From assembly GCF_900110435.1 (NCBI RefSeq), contig NZ_FODT01000014.1, forward strand, positions 1 to 64,000: DNA of 64,000 nt, written 5' to 3'. The translations under genes and the position numbers were made by a program. The DNA is from Rhodopseudomonas pseudopalustris (GTDB lineage Bacteria; Pseudomonadota; Alphaproteobacteria; Rhizobiales; Xanthobacteraceae). The notes beneath the pieces are model-generated. The model was not told the DNA's origin and made no database searches. It saw only the letters and a program-made list of their open reading frames with translations. Shown piece by piece: positions 28,772 to 37,918 of this stretch; within the stretch, counting starts at the first letter, position 1, and the number at the start of each line of letters is the position of its first letter.

Positions 28772-28951
28772 GCGCGCGTAGTGGAACCAACGGCGCGACG
28801 TCGTTAGCATTTGGTTAGTGATTTTGTCGAAACACCGGACTGCCGCCTCAGATTGGCCGCGATGCGGTCAAATTGGACTGCATTTGATGCGTTGGTATTG
28901 GCGGGCGGGGGACCACCGCGCTGCTCGACGCTCACTCAAGGGGAACAGCCG

Positions 28952-29401
28952 ATGAATGCCATTCCATCCGAGAAGACTGATACGCCCGAGACCGACGAGA
29001 ACCTCGCCGTGGTTTCCGAAGTCGAAGCGGGCATCCGCGACTTCGTTCGCAACGATATCGCTTATCTACGCCGGCCGTCACCGGGCACGCTGAACAGCGC
29101 AGACAGTTCGGCTCTGGCGTCGTCTTCGGCCGCACAGCCGCTCGAGGCCAGCGCCGAGGCGACCGTCTCCAGCGTCAACTCGCTGATCCAGCGCGTCGCC
29201 GGCACGTCGCTCGCCGAAATCGAAAACCTGATCGGCGAACTGGAGGCGCTGCGCGACCTTCTGCATGCCGAAGGTCAACGGGTTCAGCGCGAGATTTCGG
29301 GCTACGCCCAGCTCAGCCAGCAGGCGATGAAATCGACCCGCATGATCGCGGACAACGTCTCGCAGTGGAAGCGCGCCGCAGACACTTTGCGCAACGGCTG
29401 A
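28952..29401 (+). CDS. Small unknown helical protein
   Basis: The product is 149 residues with no recognised family. An acidic N-terminus (EKTDTPETDENLAVVSEVE) precedes an Ala/Ser-rich stretch and a long amphipathic helix region (SLAEIENLIGELEALRDLLH). The start follows AAGGGGAACAGCCG. It is followed by an intrinsic terminator, so it is a single-gene unit. The composition recalls small phasin-like or coiled-coil proteins, but there is no firm motif. Confidence 0.65.
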   Translation: MNAIPSEKTDTPETDENLAVVSEVEAGIRDFVRNDIAYLRRPSPGTLNSADSSALASSSAAQPLEASAEATVSSVNSLIQRVAGTSLAEIENLIGELEALRDLLHAEGQRVQREISGYAQLSQQAMKSTRMIADNVSQWKRAADTLRNG

Positions 29402-29438
29402 GTCCGTTCGCGCCCGCTGAAAGCGCCGCAAGACATCG

Positions 29439-29471
29439 AATGCAGCCGTCGCGAGATGGCTGCATTTTTTT
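29439..29471 (+). terminator. Intrinsic terminator
   Basis: Stem AATGCAGCC/GGCTGCATT (29439-29447 with 29458-29466) is followed by a run of T. It lies 38 bases after the preceding stop. Confidence 0.85.
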
Positions 29472-29668
29472 GTTGCGATTCGGATGGTGAACGAAACGTT
29501 AAGATCGGCGATGGCGCAATAGTGCACCGCCCGGTCGTTCTGCAGAATCAGTTCAGCGAGAGGCGGCGTGAAGAAGCGGCAGCTCAATGACTGGCGGGTC
29601 GGCGGCTGGTCGTCACTTGCTGTTCGTCACTTGGAGATGATCGGAGGCTGATCGTCAGAGGCTGATCG

Positions 29669-29821
29669 TCAGCGGCTGGCGCCCGACGAAACAGCGGCAG
29701 GATCGAGCAAGTAAGCGCCGTCGGCATTGCCCTTCACCACCATGCCGGTGGTGATCATGACGGCCAAGGTGATGGTGGCGAAGATAAAGCCCACCCATTT
29801 AAGTCCCGCTTGGTCCGCCAT
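29669..29821 (-). CDS. Small single-span membrane protein
   Basis: The product is 50 residues from MADQAGLKWVGF. One hydrophobic segment (VGFIFATITLAVMITTGMVV) spans residues 9-28, followed by a polar tail. The frame extends upstream to 29878 without a better start. No family is recognised; the coding evidence is the clear membrane segment and the base composition. Confidence 0.45.
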   Translation of the reverse strand: MADQAGLKWVGFIFATITLAVMITTGMVVKGNADGAYLLDPAAVSSGASR

Positions 29822-29966
29822 CGATCTCAAGTCCCCTTGCCCTGCCGGCCTGTCGAGCAATGCCCGTGCAGGGTTCACAACGTCTTAATAGAACGGCCGT
29901 TCCGCGGCAGTCTCGCCCAAAACGATCGCATTTGGTTAAATTCCGAAAGGCTGTTGCGCGACAGCC

Positions 29967-30452
29967 TCACTCGCCCTGCGAACGCCGCGGCACGAAGGCG
30001 GTGGCGAGGAATGAGAACACCAGCTCGCCGCGCTGATTGCATCCGGTGTTGCGGGCCTGAACGATTCCCCACTCCGGTCGCGAATCAGACGGCCGCACCG
30101 ACTCGACCACATTAGCATAAACAACGGTGTCGCCTGCGAGCACCGGCTTGATCCAGCGCAGATCCCGGAAGCCCGGCGACGGCCCCCACACCGCGACCGG
30201 CTCGCCGCGCGCCGCTTCCTCGATTGCCTCCTGCTGGCGCTCGAGAACCAGCAGCCTCATGCACGCCGAGGCGATATGCCAGCCCGACGCCGCCAGCCCG
30301 CCGAACAGCGATTGGCGGCCGGCCTCCTCGTCGAGATGAAACGGTTGCGGATCGAACTGCGTCGCGAACGCGATGATCTTTTCCGCTGTGAAAGTGTAGG
30401 AGCCGAGCTCGCGGCGCTGGCCGACCTGCAGGTCTTCGAGAAAACGCATCAA
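29967..30452 (-). CDS. MaoC-like hydratase family protein
   Basis: The product is 161 residues with the hot-dog-fold MaoC signature: RFLEDLQVGQRRELGSYTFT, then IIAFATQFDPQPFHLDEEAG, where the Asp and His of the hydratase site (D34, H39) are present, and GGLAASGWHIASACMRL. Members hydrate enoyl-CoA to (R)-3-hydroxyacyl-CoA. A second MaoC-like gene lies upstream on the same strand, 116 bases away, so the two may act together or as a heterodimer. The substrate is unknown. Confidence 0.88.
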   Translation of the reverse strand: MMRFLEDLQVGQRRELGSYTFTAEKIIAFATQFDPQPFHLDEEAGRQSLFGGLAASGWHIASACMRLLVLERQQEAIEEAARGEPVAVWGPSPGFRDLRWIKPVLAGDTVVYANVVESVRPSDSRPEWGIVQARNTGCNQRGELVFSFLATAFVPRRSQGE

Positions 30453-30525
30453 GTGGTCTCGATAATTCTGGCGAGAGCTGGACGACTCATCTTCGAATCG
30501 CCATCCAGCTCCAGCTTGTTGTTGG

Positions 30526-30567
30526 GCATGATCTTCTCAAACCGGTCTCCAATTCTCGGGATCATGC
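30526..30567. repeat. Intergenic palindrome (GCATGATC...GATCATGC)
   Basis: Arms GCATGATC and GATCATGC bracket AAACCGGTCTCCAATTCTCG, the layout of a widespread bradyrhizobial repeat. It separates the two MaoC-like genes. Confidence 0.75.
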
Positions 30568-30568
30568 G

Positions 30569-31036
30569 CTAATTGGATTCGTTCGCGACCGCCTCGCGGC
30601 GGCGGATGATGATCGGCGACACCATCTCGCACAGCATCTGGCCCCGGCCGTTGCGGACGTAGCATTTGAAGGTGACGATGCCGGTGTCGGGCCGGCTGTT
30701 CGACACCCGCGCCTCGACCACCTCGACGTCGATGGTGAGATCGTCGCCAGGGCGGAACGGCGCCATCCAGCGCATCTCGTTAACGCCGGGCGAGCCGAGC
30801 GACGCGGTATTCTTGATGTAGCCGTCATACATCATGCGCATCATGATCGAGCACAGATGCCAACCCGATCCCGACAGCCCCTTCAGCATCGACGACGCGG
30901 CCGCGCGTTCATCGAGATGCATCGGCTGCGGATCGAATTCGGCGGCAAACGCGGTGATTTCCTCGCGCGTTACGCGGCGAGGTCCATAGTGGCCGAAGTG
31001 ACCAGGGGGAAAATCTTCGAAGGTGAGGAGGGTCAT
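30569..31036 (-). CDS. MaoC-like hydratase family protein
   Basis: The product is 155 residues, a close paralogue of the next gene downstream: LTFEDFPPGHFGHYGPRRVT, ITAFAAEFDPQPMHLDERAA with the candidate catalytic Asp and His, and GLSGSGWHLCSIMMRMM. The predicted reaction is hydration of an enoyl-CoA. The dispersed palindrome between the two genes was probably inserted after the duplication. Confidence 0.88.
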   Translation of the reverse strand: MTLLTFEDFPPGHFGHYGPRRVTREEITAFAAEFDPQPMHLDERAAASSMLKGLSGSGWHLCSIMMRMMYDGYIKNTASLGSPGVNEMRWMAPFRPGDDLTIDVEVVEARVSNSRPDTGIVTFKCYVRNGRGQMLCEMVSPIIIRRREAVANESN

Positions 31037-31118
31037 GGCATTTGCTGGCGGGAGGCCCGATTGTGGCCGTTATTGAAGGCAATCACAAGCCGCGATCCGG
31101 ATTGCTGGGGGAGAGACC

Positions 31119-31412
31119 ATGTTCGATTTTCGGGACCTGTTTCAATGGGACCGTTTCATTACGCCGACCATCATCAAGACATTCTACTGGCTGGTGATCG
31201 CGCTGACCGTTCTGTTCGGAATCTCGGGGGTGTTCTCCGGCCTGGCGGCGATGGCCGTGAGCCCTTTCGGCGGGTTCATCCTGGTGCTGTCGAGCCTCGC
31301 CACGGTCCTGGTCGGCATCGTCGCCTCGCGTATCGTCGCCGAATTCGTCCTGATCGTGTTCCGCATCAACGAACATCTCGGCGCGATCCGGGACCAGCAG
31401 GGGTTTCGATAG
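31119..31412 (+). CDS. DUF4282 membrane protein
   Basis: The product is 97 residues with two strongly hydrophobic segments (about residues 20-45 and 50-80), opening with FDFRDLFQWDRFITPTIIK, and ending in IVFRINEHLGAIRDQ. This matches the small DUF4282 inner-membrane family, whose role is unknown. The ATG follows GGGGGAGAGACC. It is divergent from the MaoC-like pair. Confidence 0.8.
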   Translation: MFDFRDLFQWDRFITPTIIKTFYWLVIALTVLFGISGVFSGLAAMAVSPFGGFILVLSSLATVLVGIVASRIVAEFVLIVFRINEHLGAIRDQQGFR

Positions 31413-31436
31413 CTGCCAAGCGCCAGCCTCAACGTT

Positions 31437-31587
31437 CGTCATTCCGGGGCGCCGCGTAGCGGCGAACCCGGAATCCATATCCCCTGTATCAATGTCCGGC
31501 ACGACGGCCCGACACGTCGACCATGCGTCACAGCAGCGCTGCGGCGTATGGATTCCGGGTTCTCGCTTCGCGAGCCCCGGAATGACG
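31437..31587. repeat. Intergenic palindrome (CGTCATTCCGGGGC family)
   Basis: Same family as 15279-15379: CGTCATTCCGGGGCGCCGCG at the left, GCGAGCCCCGGAATGACG at the right. Confidence 0.8.
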
Positions 31588-31607
31588 AGCTCAATCGCTT
31601 TCCAATC

Positions 31608-32705
31608 TCACGTATTGAACCGGAAATGCATCACGTCGCCGTCGGCGACGACGTATTCCTTGCCTTCGAGCCGCAGCTTGCCGCCGTCGCGGGCGCCGGC
31701 TTCGCCGCCGAGCGTGACATAGTCGTCATAGGCGATCGTCTCGGCGCGGATGAAGCCCTTCTCGAAATCGGTGTGGATCACCGCGGCGGCCTGCGGCGCC
31801 TTGGTTCCCTTGGTGATGGTCCAGGCGCGGGCTTCCTTCGGGCCGACCGTGAAATAGGTGATCAGGTGCAACAGCTCGTAGCCGGCGCGGATCAGCCGGT
31901 CGAGTCCGGCCTCGTGCAGCCCGAGGGTGTCGAGAAAATCGACGCGCTCCTCGCGCGACAGCGTCGCGATCTCGGATTCGATCTTGGCCGAGATCACCAC
32001 CGCGACCGCGCCTTCTTCCTTGGCGCGCGCCATCACCTGCTCCGAGAAGCTGTTGCCCTCGGCGGCTGAGCCTTCCTCGACGTTGCAGACGTACAGAACC
32101 GGCTTCGAGGTCAGCAGACCGAGCATCCGGAACGCGCGTTCCTCCTCCGGCTTGCGCTCGAGGAAGCGCGCCGGCTTGCCCTCGCGCAGCAGCGTCAGCG
32201 CGCGGTTGACCAGCTCGAGCTGCTCCTTGGCGTCCTTGTCGTTGCCCTTGGCCTTCTTGGTCAGATTGTCGACGCGCTTCTCGAGGCTGTCGAGATCGGC
32301 GAGCATCAGCTCGGTCTCGATCGTCTCGATGTCGGCGATCGGCGCGACCCGGCCTTCGACATGGGTGATGTCGCCGTCTTCGAAGCAGCGCACCACATGG
32401 GCGATCGCGTCGACCTCGCGGATGGTGGCGAGGAACTGGTTGCCGAGGCCCTCACCCTTGGAGGCGCCCTTCACCAGACCGGCGATGTCGACGAAGGTCA
32501 GCCGCGTCGGAATGATCTGCTGCGACTTGCCGACCTCGGCGAGCTTGTCGAGCCGCGGATCCGGCACCGCGACCTCGCCGACATTCGGCTCGATGGTGCA
32601 GAACGGATAGTTGGCCGCCTGCGCCGCCGCGGTCTCGGTCAGCGCATTGAACAGCGTCGACTTGCCGACATTCGGCAGTCCGACGATCCCGCATTTGAAT
32701 CCCAT
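31608..32705 (-). CDS. ychF: YchF/OLA1 family P-loop ATPase
   Basis: The product is 365 residues, an Obg-related protein that binds ribosomes and prefers ATP. Walker A is in [17 protein letters not shown] and switch II in [20 protein letters not shown]. The specificity loop reads VCNVEEGS (NxxE in place of NKxD), which explains the ATP preference. The C-terminal TGS-like domain ([16 protein letters not shown]) is complete. It lies downstream of pth and rplY, a conserved order in alphaproteobacteria. A repeat separates it from pth. Confidence 0.96.
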   Translation of the reverse strand: MGFKCGIVGLPNVGKSTLFNALTETAAAQAANYPFCTIEPNVGEVAVPDPRLDKLAEVGKSQQIIPTRLTFVDIAGLVKGASKGEGLGNQFLATIREVDAIAHVVRCFEDGDITHVEGRVAPIADIETIETELMLADLDSLEKRVDNLTKKAKGNDKDAKEQLELVNRALTLLREGKPARFLERKPEEERAFRMLGLLTSKPVLYVCNVEEGSAAEGNSFSEQVMARAKEEGAVAVVISAKIESEIATLSREERVDFLDTLGLHEAGLDRLIRAGYELLHLITYFTVGPKEARAWTITKGTKAPQAAAVIHTDFEKGFIRAETIAYDDYVTLGGEAGARDGGKLRLEGKEYVVADGDVMHFRFNT

Positions 32706-32755
32706 AATCTGCTTTCCGACTCTGCTGCGCGTTCGCGGCGCGACGAATGGAGGCC

Positions 32756-32830
32756 GTCATACGCGGGCTTGACCCGCGTATCCATCTTCTTCGATGAGGA
32801 TGGATCACCGGGTCAAGCCCAGCGATGACG
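32756..32830. repeat. Intergenic palindrome (GTCATACGCGGGCTTGACCC family)
   Basis: GTCATACGCGGGCTTGACCC and GGGTCAAGCCCAGCGATGAC pair imperfectly across a short centre. It lies between pth and ychF. Confidence 0.75.
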
Positions 32831-32834
32831 CGTG

Positions 32835-33458
32835 TTACTTGGCGGCCTTGTCGGCGCCAGACTTCTTGGCGTTGTCGTCCAAAAATCCCCTGGCCTGTAG
32901 CGCCAGATGTACCTTGTTGGCGAAGGTCGCCTCGCGGCCCTTCGCGATCAGCCCGGCATTGTCCGCGACGGCTTCGGCCAGCGCCGCGACCCATGGCCGC
33001 TCGCTTTTGGCGAAGTCGCCGAGTACATGGCCGTGCACCAGTTCCTTGACGCCCGGATGGCCGACGCCGAGCCGCACCCGCAGATAGTCGTTGCCGATAT
33101 GCGCCGAGATCGAGCGCAGGCCGTTGTGCCCGGCGATGCCGCCGCCGACCTTGACCCGCAGCTTCGCCGGCGGCAGTTCGATCTCGTCGTGAAACACCGC
33201 GACCTCACCGTGCCCGATCTTGTAGAAGCTCACGGCTTCCTGCACGGCGCGACCGGACTCGTTCATGTAGGTGAGCGGCTTCAACAGCGTGATCCGCTCG
33301 CCGTCCAGCGAGCCGTCGGCGGTCTCGCCCTGAAAGCGACGGCGCCATGGCGAGAAGCCATGACGCCGTGCGATCTCGTCGATGACAATGAACCCGATGT
33401 TGTGCCGGTTGTCCTGGTACTTCGACCCGGGATTGCCCAACCCAACAAACAAGCGCAT
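32835..33458 (-). CDS. pth: Peptidyl-tRNA hydrolase
   Basis: The product is 207 residues and frees tRNA from stalled peptidyl-tRNA. The conserved residues are visible: Asn10 in [10 protein letters not shown], catalytic His20 in NRHNIGF, Asn in [10 protein letters not shown] and Asp in [11 protein letters not shown]. The family body ends near residue 185; the last 20 residues are a Lys/Ala tail. It starts 18 bases after the rplY stop, so the two are cotranscribed. Confidence 0.97.
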   Translation of the reverse strand: MRLFVGLGNPGSKYQDNRHNIGFIVIDEIARRHGFSPWRRRFQGETADGSLDGERITLLKPLTYMNESGRAVQEAVSFYKIGHGEVAVFHDEIELPPAKLRVKVGGGIAGHNGLRSISAHIGNDYLRVRLGVGHPGVKELVHGHVLGDFAKSERPWVAALAEAVADNAGLIAKGREATFANKVHLALQARGFLDDNAKKSGADKAAK

Positions 33459-33476
33459 GCCGCGGCGTCCCGCGGA

Positions 33477-34181
33477 TTACTTCTTCTTGGCCGCCGGAGC
33501 CGCCGGGGCCTTGGCCGCAGCCGCCGGAGCCTTGGCGGCGCCAGCCTTGGCCGCAGGAGCCGCAGCGGCGGCAGGAGCCGCAGCGCCGGCCGCAGCCGCC
33601 TTCTGCTCTTCATTGAAGCCCGACGGCGGCACGATGGTGACCAGCGTGACGTCTTCACGCGACACCGACTTCACGCCGTTCGGCAGTGCGATGTCCGACA
33701 GATGCAGCGACACGCCGATGTCCAGCGTCGACACGTCGGCTTCGATGAACTGCGGAATGCTCTCGGCCGGGGCTTCGAGGTCGACGGTGTGGGTGACGAT
33801 GTTGAAAGTGCCGCCACGCTTCACGCCCGGCGCGCTTTCCAGACCCTTCAGATGCAGCGGAACGCTGACGCGGATGGTCGCGCCCGCGCCGAGCCGCAGG
33901 AAGTCGACATGGATCGGGAAATCCTTGACCGGGTCGAGGTGATAGTCGCGCGGAATGACGCGGTGCTTCTTGCCGTCGAGGACGACGTCGAAAACCGTGG
34001 TCAGGAACCGGCCGGCCAGGATGCGCAGGCGCAATTCCTTGTCTTCGACCGAAATCGGCAGCGGGGGCTGGTTGTCTCCGTAGATCACTCCGGGCACTCG
34101 GCCGGCGCGACGCTCTGCCCGGGCGGCCCCCTTGCCGCTCTTCGGACGCGCGGTCGCCTTCAATTCCATGACGGTCGCCAT
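33477..34181 (-). CDS. rplY: 50S ribosomal protein L25 (long CTC form)
   Basis: The product is 234 residues, the long two-domain L25/TL5/CTC form that binds 5S rRNA. The N-terminal block ELKATARPKSGKGAARAERR, PGVIYGDNQPPLPISVEDKE and RVIPRDYHLDPVKDFPIHVDF is typical. The last 45 residues are an Ala/Pro/Lys-rich tail ending in APAAKKK, common in alphaproteobacteria. pth and ychF follow. Confidence 0.95.
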   Translation of the reverse strand: MATVMELKATARPKSGKGAARAERRAGRVPGVIYGDNQPPLPISVEDKELRLRILAGRFLTTVFDVVLDGKKHRVIPRDYHLDPVKDFPIHVDFLRLGAGATIRVSVPLHLKGLESAPGVKRGGTFNIVTHTVDLEAPAESIPQFIEADVSTLDIGVSLHLSDIALPNGVKSVSREDVTLVTIVPPSGFNEEQKAAAAGAAAPAAAAAPAAKAGAAKAPAAAAKAPAAPAAKKK

Positions 34182-34358
34182 CGTTTTAGTCCTTGATTTT
34201 CAAAAAGTTAAAGGCCGCAACGCGGCCCATGGGAACGCCGCAGCAAGCCTCCAGGGGTGCGGGGGCCGCGGTCGTGCCGGGTTTTTAGCGGCAACCGGCG
34301 CAAATGACAAGGAAATCGCGCATTCGCTGGGGATTGCGGGCGGTCGGGCAGCCTCAAG

Positions 34359-35233
34359 TCAGCGCAGCGAGAAATTCACCGGGACGGTGAAGCCGAGCGA
34401 GGACTGCGTCATCTCCGGCGGGAACGACGGCAGCGGCTGGGCGCGGCGGACCATCGCCAGGGTCTCGGCGTCGAGCGCGGCATGGCCCGACGAGCGCGTC
34501 AGCCGGCTGCCGAGCACCTGGCCGCCGCGACCGACCGTGAAGCTCAGCATCGCGGTGCCCTGCTCGCCCGCGGCCTTCGACGACGAGGGATATTGCTTGA
34601 AGCGCGCCAGATGGGCGGCGAGCTGGTCGCGATAGGGCGGTAGCGCCGCGGCAGCCGCGGCGCGGCCGGCATTCGGCGACGACTGCAGGGAGGCCTGGCG
34701 ATCGGCCTTCGGCGCGGCCGTGGTGCGCGGCGCCGGCGGCTCGCGCGACACCGGTTTCGGCTCGACCCGCTCCGGCCTGCGTTTCGCCTCTTCGCGTTTC
34801 ACCCGCTCGGCCTTCTTCAGCTCCGGCCTGGCCACTTCCGGTTTCGGCGGCTCCCTGGCCGGCGTCGGCGCCACGACGTCAGGCGTCGGCGCGACCGGGA
34901 CCGGTTCGGTCTGTTGCACGGCGACCGGCTTGATCGGCTCCGGCGGCGACAGCTCGCGCGTCGGCCCGTCTTGCTTGAGCGCTTCAGGCGCGGCGTGCGC
35001 CTCCTGCATCTGCGGACCCGGCGCGAGGTCCTGAGGCTGCACCGCAGGCGCGGCGGGCGCAGGCGCCATGTCGACCATGATCGCCGGAATCTCGACGCCC
35101 GGCGGCGATGTCTGCTGATACCAGGCGACCGCCGCGACGATCAGCCCGAGATGCGCGGCGACGATCGCCGCCGCCGACAGCGTCCATTGCGAGGCGCGGC
35201 CTTTGCCCGCCGGCTCGTGCAACGCGAACGCGT

Positions 35234-35237
<4 letters not shown>
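34359..35237 (-). CDS. TonB-family energy transducer
   Basis: The product is 292 residues. One N-terminal membrane anchor (AAAIVAAHLGLIVAAVAWY), a Pro/Glu/Lys-rich periplasmic spacer of about 170 residues and a C-terminal TonB box-binding domain (YPSSSKAAGEQGTAMLSFTV ... GHAALDAETLAMVRRAQPLP) are in the expected order. It couples the proton motive force to outer-membrane receptors with ExbB and ExbD. Its start overlaps the exbD stop by four bases. No TonB-dependent receptor is in the window, so the nutrient served is unknown. Confidence 0.92.
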
Positions 35238-35671
<434 letters not shown>

Positions 35672-35674
35672 CGC

Positions 35675-36478
35675 CTACTCCGCGGCCCGCGCCATCAGTC
35701 GCGCCGAGCGGCCGCGATCGCGGCTGACCAGCAGCAGTACCTGTGCCGATGCGTCGCCGAGCAACGCGCGATAATTGGCGATCTGCCGGACCAGATAATT
35801 GTAGATCACCACCGCCGGCACCGCGGCGACGAGGCCGAGCGCGGTGGCGAGCAGTGCTTCGGCAATACCGGGCGCGACCACCGCGAGGTTGGTGGTATGC
35901 GCCTCCGAAATGCCGATGAAGGCGTTCATGATGCCCCAGACGGTGCCGAACAGCCCGACGAACGGCGCCACCGCGCCGATCGTCGCCAGAATGCCGGTGC
36001 CGCGCGCGATCCGTCGCGACATCGCCGCCTCGACGCGCTCGAGCCGAAGCCCGACGCGATCCTTGAAGTCGTCGTCGAAGGTCCAGCCGGAGAGGCTCGC
36101 TTCGCGCGCCGCGGTCTGCACCAGTTGCGCAACCGCGTCGTGCGCCTCGTCGGCGCTGCGCAGCTCGGCGAGCGTGGTGTCGGCCTCGAGCTTCGCCAGA
36201 CCATCGCGGGCGCGGGCGGTTTCGTGGCGTAGCTCGATGGTCTTCGAGAGCCACACCGTCCAGGTCGCAAGCGACGCAACAGCGAGGCCGGTCATCACGA
36301 TTTTCACGACGATGTCGGCGTTCTTGAACATGCCCCAGGGCGACAGGTCGCGCGGCAGCAGTCCGCCATCCGCAGCGGCGAAGCCCGGCCCGCACAGCAG
36401 CAGCAACGCAACCGCCGCCAGCACGCCTGCGCGCGCAACGTTCCGGAGCATCGATGCGGTCGAATACTGCTGCATCAT
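35675..36478 (-). CDS. exbB: ExbB biopolymer transport protein
   Basis: The product is 267 residues. An N-terminal signal-like segment (VLAAVALLLLCGPGFAAADG) precedes three membrane segments. LATIGAVAPFVGLFGTVWGI and GIAEALLATALGLVAAVPAV are the family hallmarks. It is the proton-channel scaffold for TonB energisation and is the first gene of exbB-exbD-tonB. Confidence 0.94.
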   Translation of the reverse strand: MMQQYSTASMLRNVARAGVLAAVALLLLCGPGFAAADGGLLPRDLSPWGMFKNADIVVKIVMTGLAVASLATWTVWLSKTIELRHETARARDGLAKLEADTTLAELRSADEAHDAVAQLVQTAAREASLSGWTFDDDFKDRVGLRLERVEAAMSRRIARGTGILATIGAVAPFVGLFGTVWGIMNAFIGISEAHTTNLAVVAPGIAEALLATALGLVAAVPAVVIYNYLVRQIANYRALLGDASAQVLLLVSRDRGRSARLMARAAE

Positions 36479-37066
36479 TCACTTTCAGCGGCAGGGAAAA
36501 GGGCGCGGCGGCCGCGACCTATCGCATGGATCGCCGCGGCCAAGAACTCAAATACGGCTAGGGGTTGATCGCGTCGACCCACGCCCATCGCATAATCGCA
36601 CGGATTGCGGTTTGTTTTGCCTCAAAGCTCGCGGAACCGGCTGGATTGTCTCTAAAAAAACGCGGGTGCGCCGACCGGAGAGCCGAACCCGGTCCCGAAA
36701 ATCGAAGTCGCAGCCGTCCGGCGCGAGATTGCCGCGCAGCGCCGCGGCGTGCCTTCGGCATAAATCGGATCCTCGAGCGGGCGGATCACATCGTCGTTGT
36801 AGACCACGGCCCTTCCACTCTTCAGGCGCGTAGCATCGCGCGCGAGCGATGCCCGAAGGCGCGCAGATCGCCGGGCGCGAACCGGCGCGCGCTGCGCAGA
36901 TCCTCGGGACGTTTTCGAATGGTGTCGGACATCGCGAACACCGCGCGACGGAATATCGCGCGCGCCGTAGTCCCCAGATGAGGTTTGCGGTCACGGCGGC
37001 GACCTGCCAGACTACGCGCAACAGCAAACCGGCGCAGCTCCGGGACAAGAAGAAACGGGAGGATGA
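36479..37066 (-). other. Gene-poor stretch with an IlvD-like remnant
   Basis: No intact gene is seen between exbB and the enoyl-CoA hydratase gene, which are divergent. A decayed dehydratase fragment lies at about 36690-36835. The remainder holds no recognised element. Confidence 0.6.
36690..36835 (-). pseudogene. Remnant of an IlvD/Edd-family dehydratase
   Basis: On the minus strand one frame reads RLKSGRAVVYNDDVIRPLED followed by PIYAEG, and a second frame then reads LRGNLAPDG. In intact IlvD/Edd dehydratases these segments are contiguous (VIRPL.NPI...G..AVLRGNLAPDG, ahead of the cluster-binding end). Here they are joined by a frameshift, and the flanks lose similarity at once. It is a decayed fragment with no expected function. 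Confidence 0.55.
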
Positions 37067-37915
37067 ATGAGCGCCACCGAGACCATCCTGGTCGAACGCC
37101 CCGATCCCGCCGTCGCGCGGATCGTGATGAACCGGCCGGAGGCGCGCAACGCACAGAATCTGCAAATGACCTACGACCTCAACGCCGCGTTCGACGACGC
37201 GGTGCAGGACGACAGCGTCAAGGTCATCATTCTGGCCGGCAACGGCCCGCATTTTTCCGCCGGGCACGATCTGCGCGCCACCAGCAAGAACGAAGCCGGC
37301 ATCGACTTTCCGCCGATCGGCAACTGGGGCGGCTTTCGCGAGCCGGGCGCGCATGGGCGGATGGCGCGCGAGCAGGAGATCTATCTGCAGATCACGCGGC
37401 GCTGGCGCAACCTCGCCAAGCCGATGATCGCCGAGGTGCACGGCAAATGCATTGCCGGCGGGCTGATGCTGGCCTGGGCCTGCGACCTGATCGTCGCCGC
37501 CGACAGCGCCGAATTCTGCGATCCGGTGGTGACGATGGGTGTGTGCGGCGTCGAATGGTTCGTGCATCCGTGGGAGCTCGGTCCGCGCAAGGCCAAGGAG
37601 CTGCTGTTCACCGCCGACAGCTGGAGCGCGCAAGACGGCTATCAGCTCGGCATGGTCAATCACGTGGTGCCGGCCGCCGAACTATCCGCCTTCACCCTGG
37701 CGCTCGCCCAGCGCATCGCCGCCAAGCCGAGTTTTGCGCTGAAGATGACCAAGGAGGCAGTCAACCGCTCGGTCGACATCCAGGGCCAGCCGGCAGCGAT
37801 CGACCAGGCGTTCGCGCTGCATCAACTTTGTCACGCTCACAATCTGCAGGAGTTTGGAATGATCGTCGATCCGTCGGGACTGCATCCGTCGGTACGCAAA
37901 CAGGTGAAGGTGTAA
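37067..37915 (+). CDS. Enoyl-CoA hydratase/isomerase family protein
   Basis: The product is 282 residues of the crotonase fold. The oxyanion-hole segments are ILAGNGPHFSAGHDLRAT and HGKCIAGGLMLAWACDLIVA. An insertion of about 20 residues (FPPIGNWGGFREPGAHGRMA) is unusual for plain hydratases. It follows GGGAGG and starts an operon with two acyl-CoA dehydrogenases (three bases to the next gene), so it probably acts on their enoyl-CoA product. The C-terminal part (LHQLCHAHNLQEFGMIVD) recalls hydratases of dicarboxylic or branched substrates. The substrate is unknown. Confidence 0.9.
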   Translation: MSATETILVERPDPAVARIVMNRPEARNAQNLQMTYDLNAAFDDAVQDDSVKVIILAGNGPHFSAGHDLRATSKNEAGIDFPPIGNWGGFREPGAHGRMAREQEIYLQITRRWRNLAKPMIAEVHGKCIAGGLMLAWACDLIVAADSAEFCDPVVTMGVCGVEWFVHPWELGPRKAKELLFTADSWSAQDGYQLGMVNHVVPAAELSAFTLALAQRIAAKPSFALKMTKEAVNRSVDIQGQPAAIDQAFALHQLCHAHNLQEFGMIVDPSGLHPSVRKQVKV

Positions 37916-37918
37916 GCG

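Noticed and set aside
31073-31086. FNR-like TTGA-AGGCAA-TCAC before the DUF4282 gene
   Set aside because: It is only about 33 bases before the ATG with one half-site mismatch; the placement does not suit activation.
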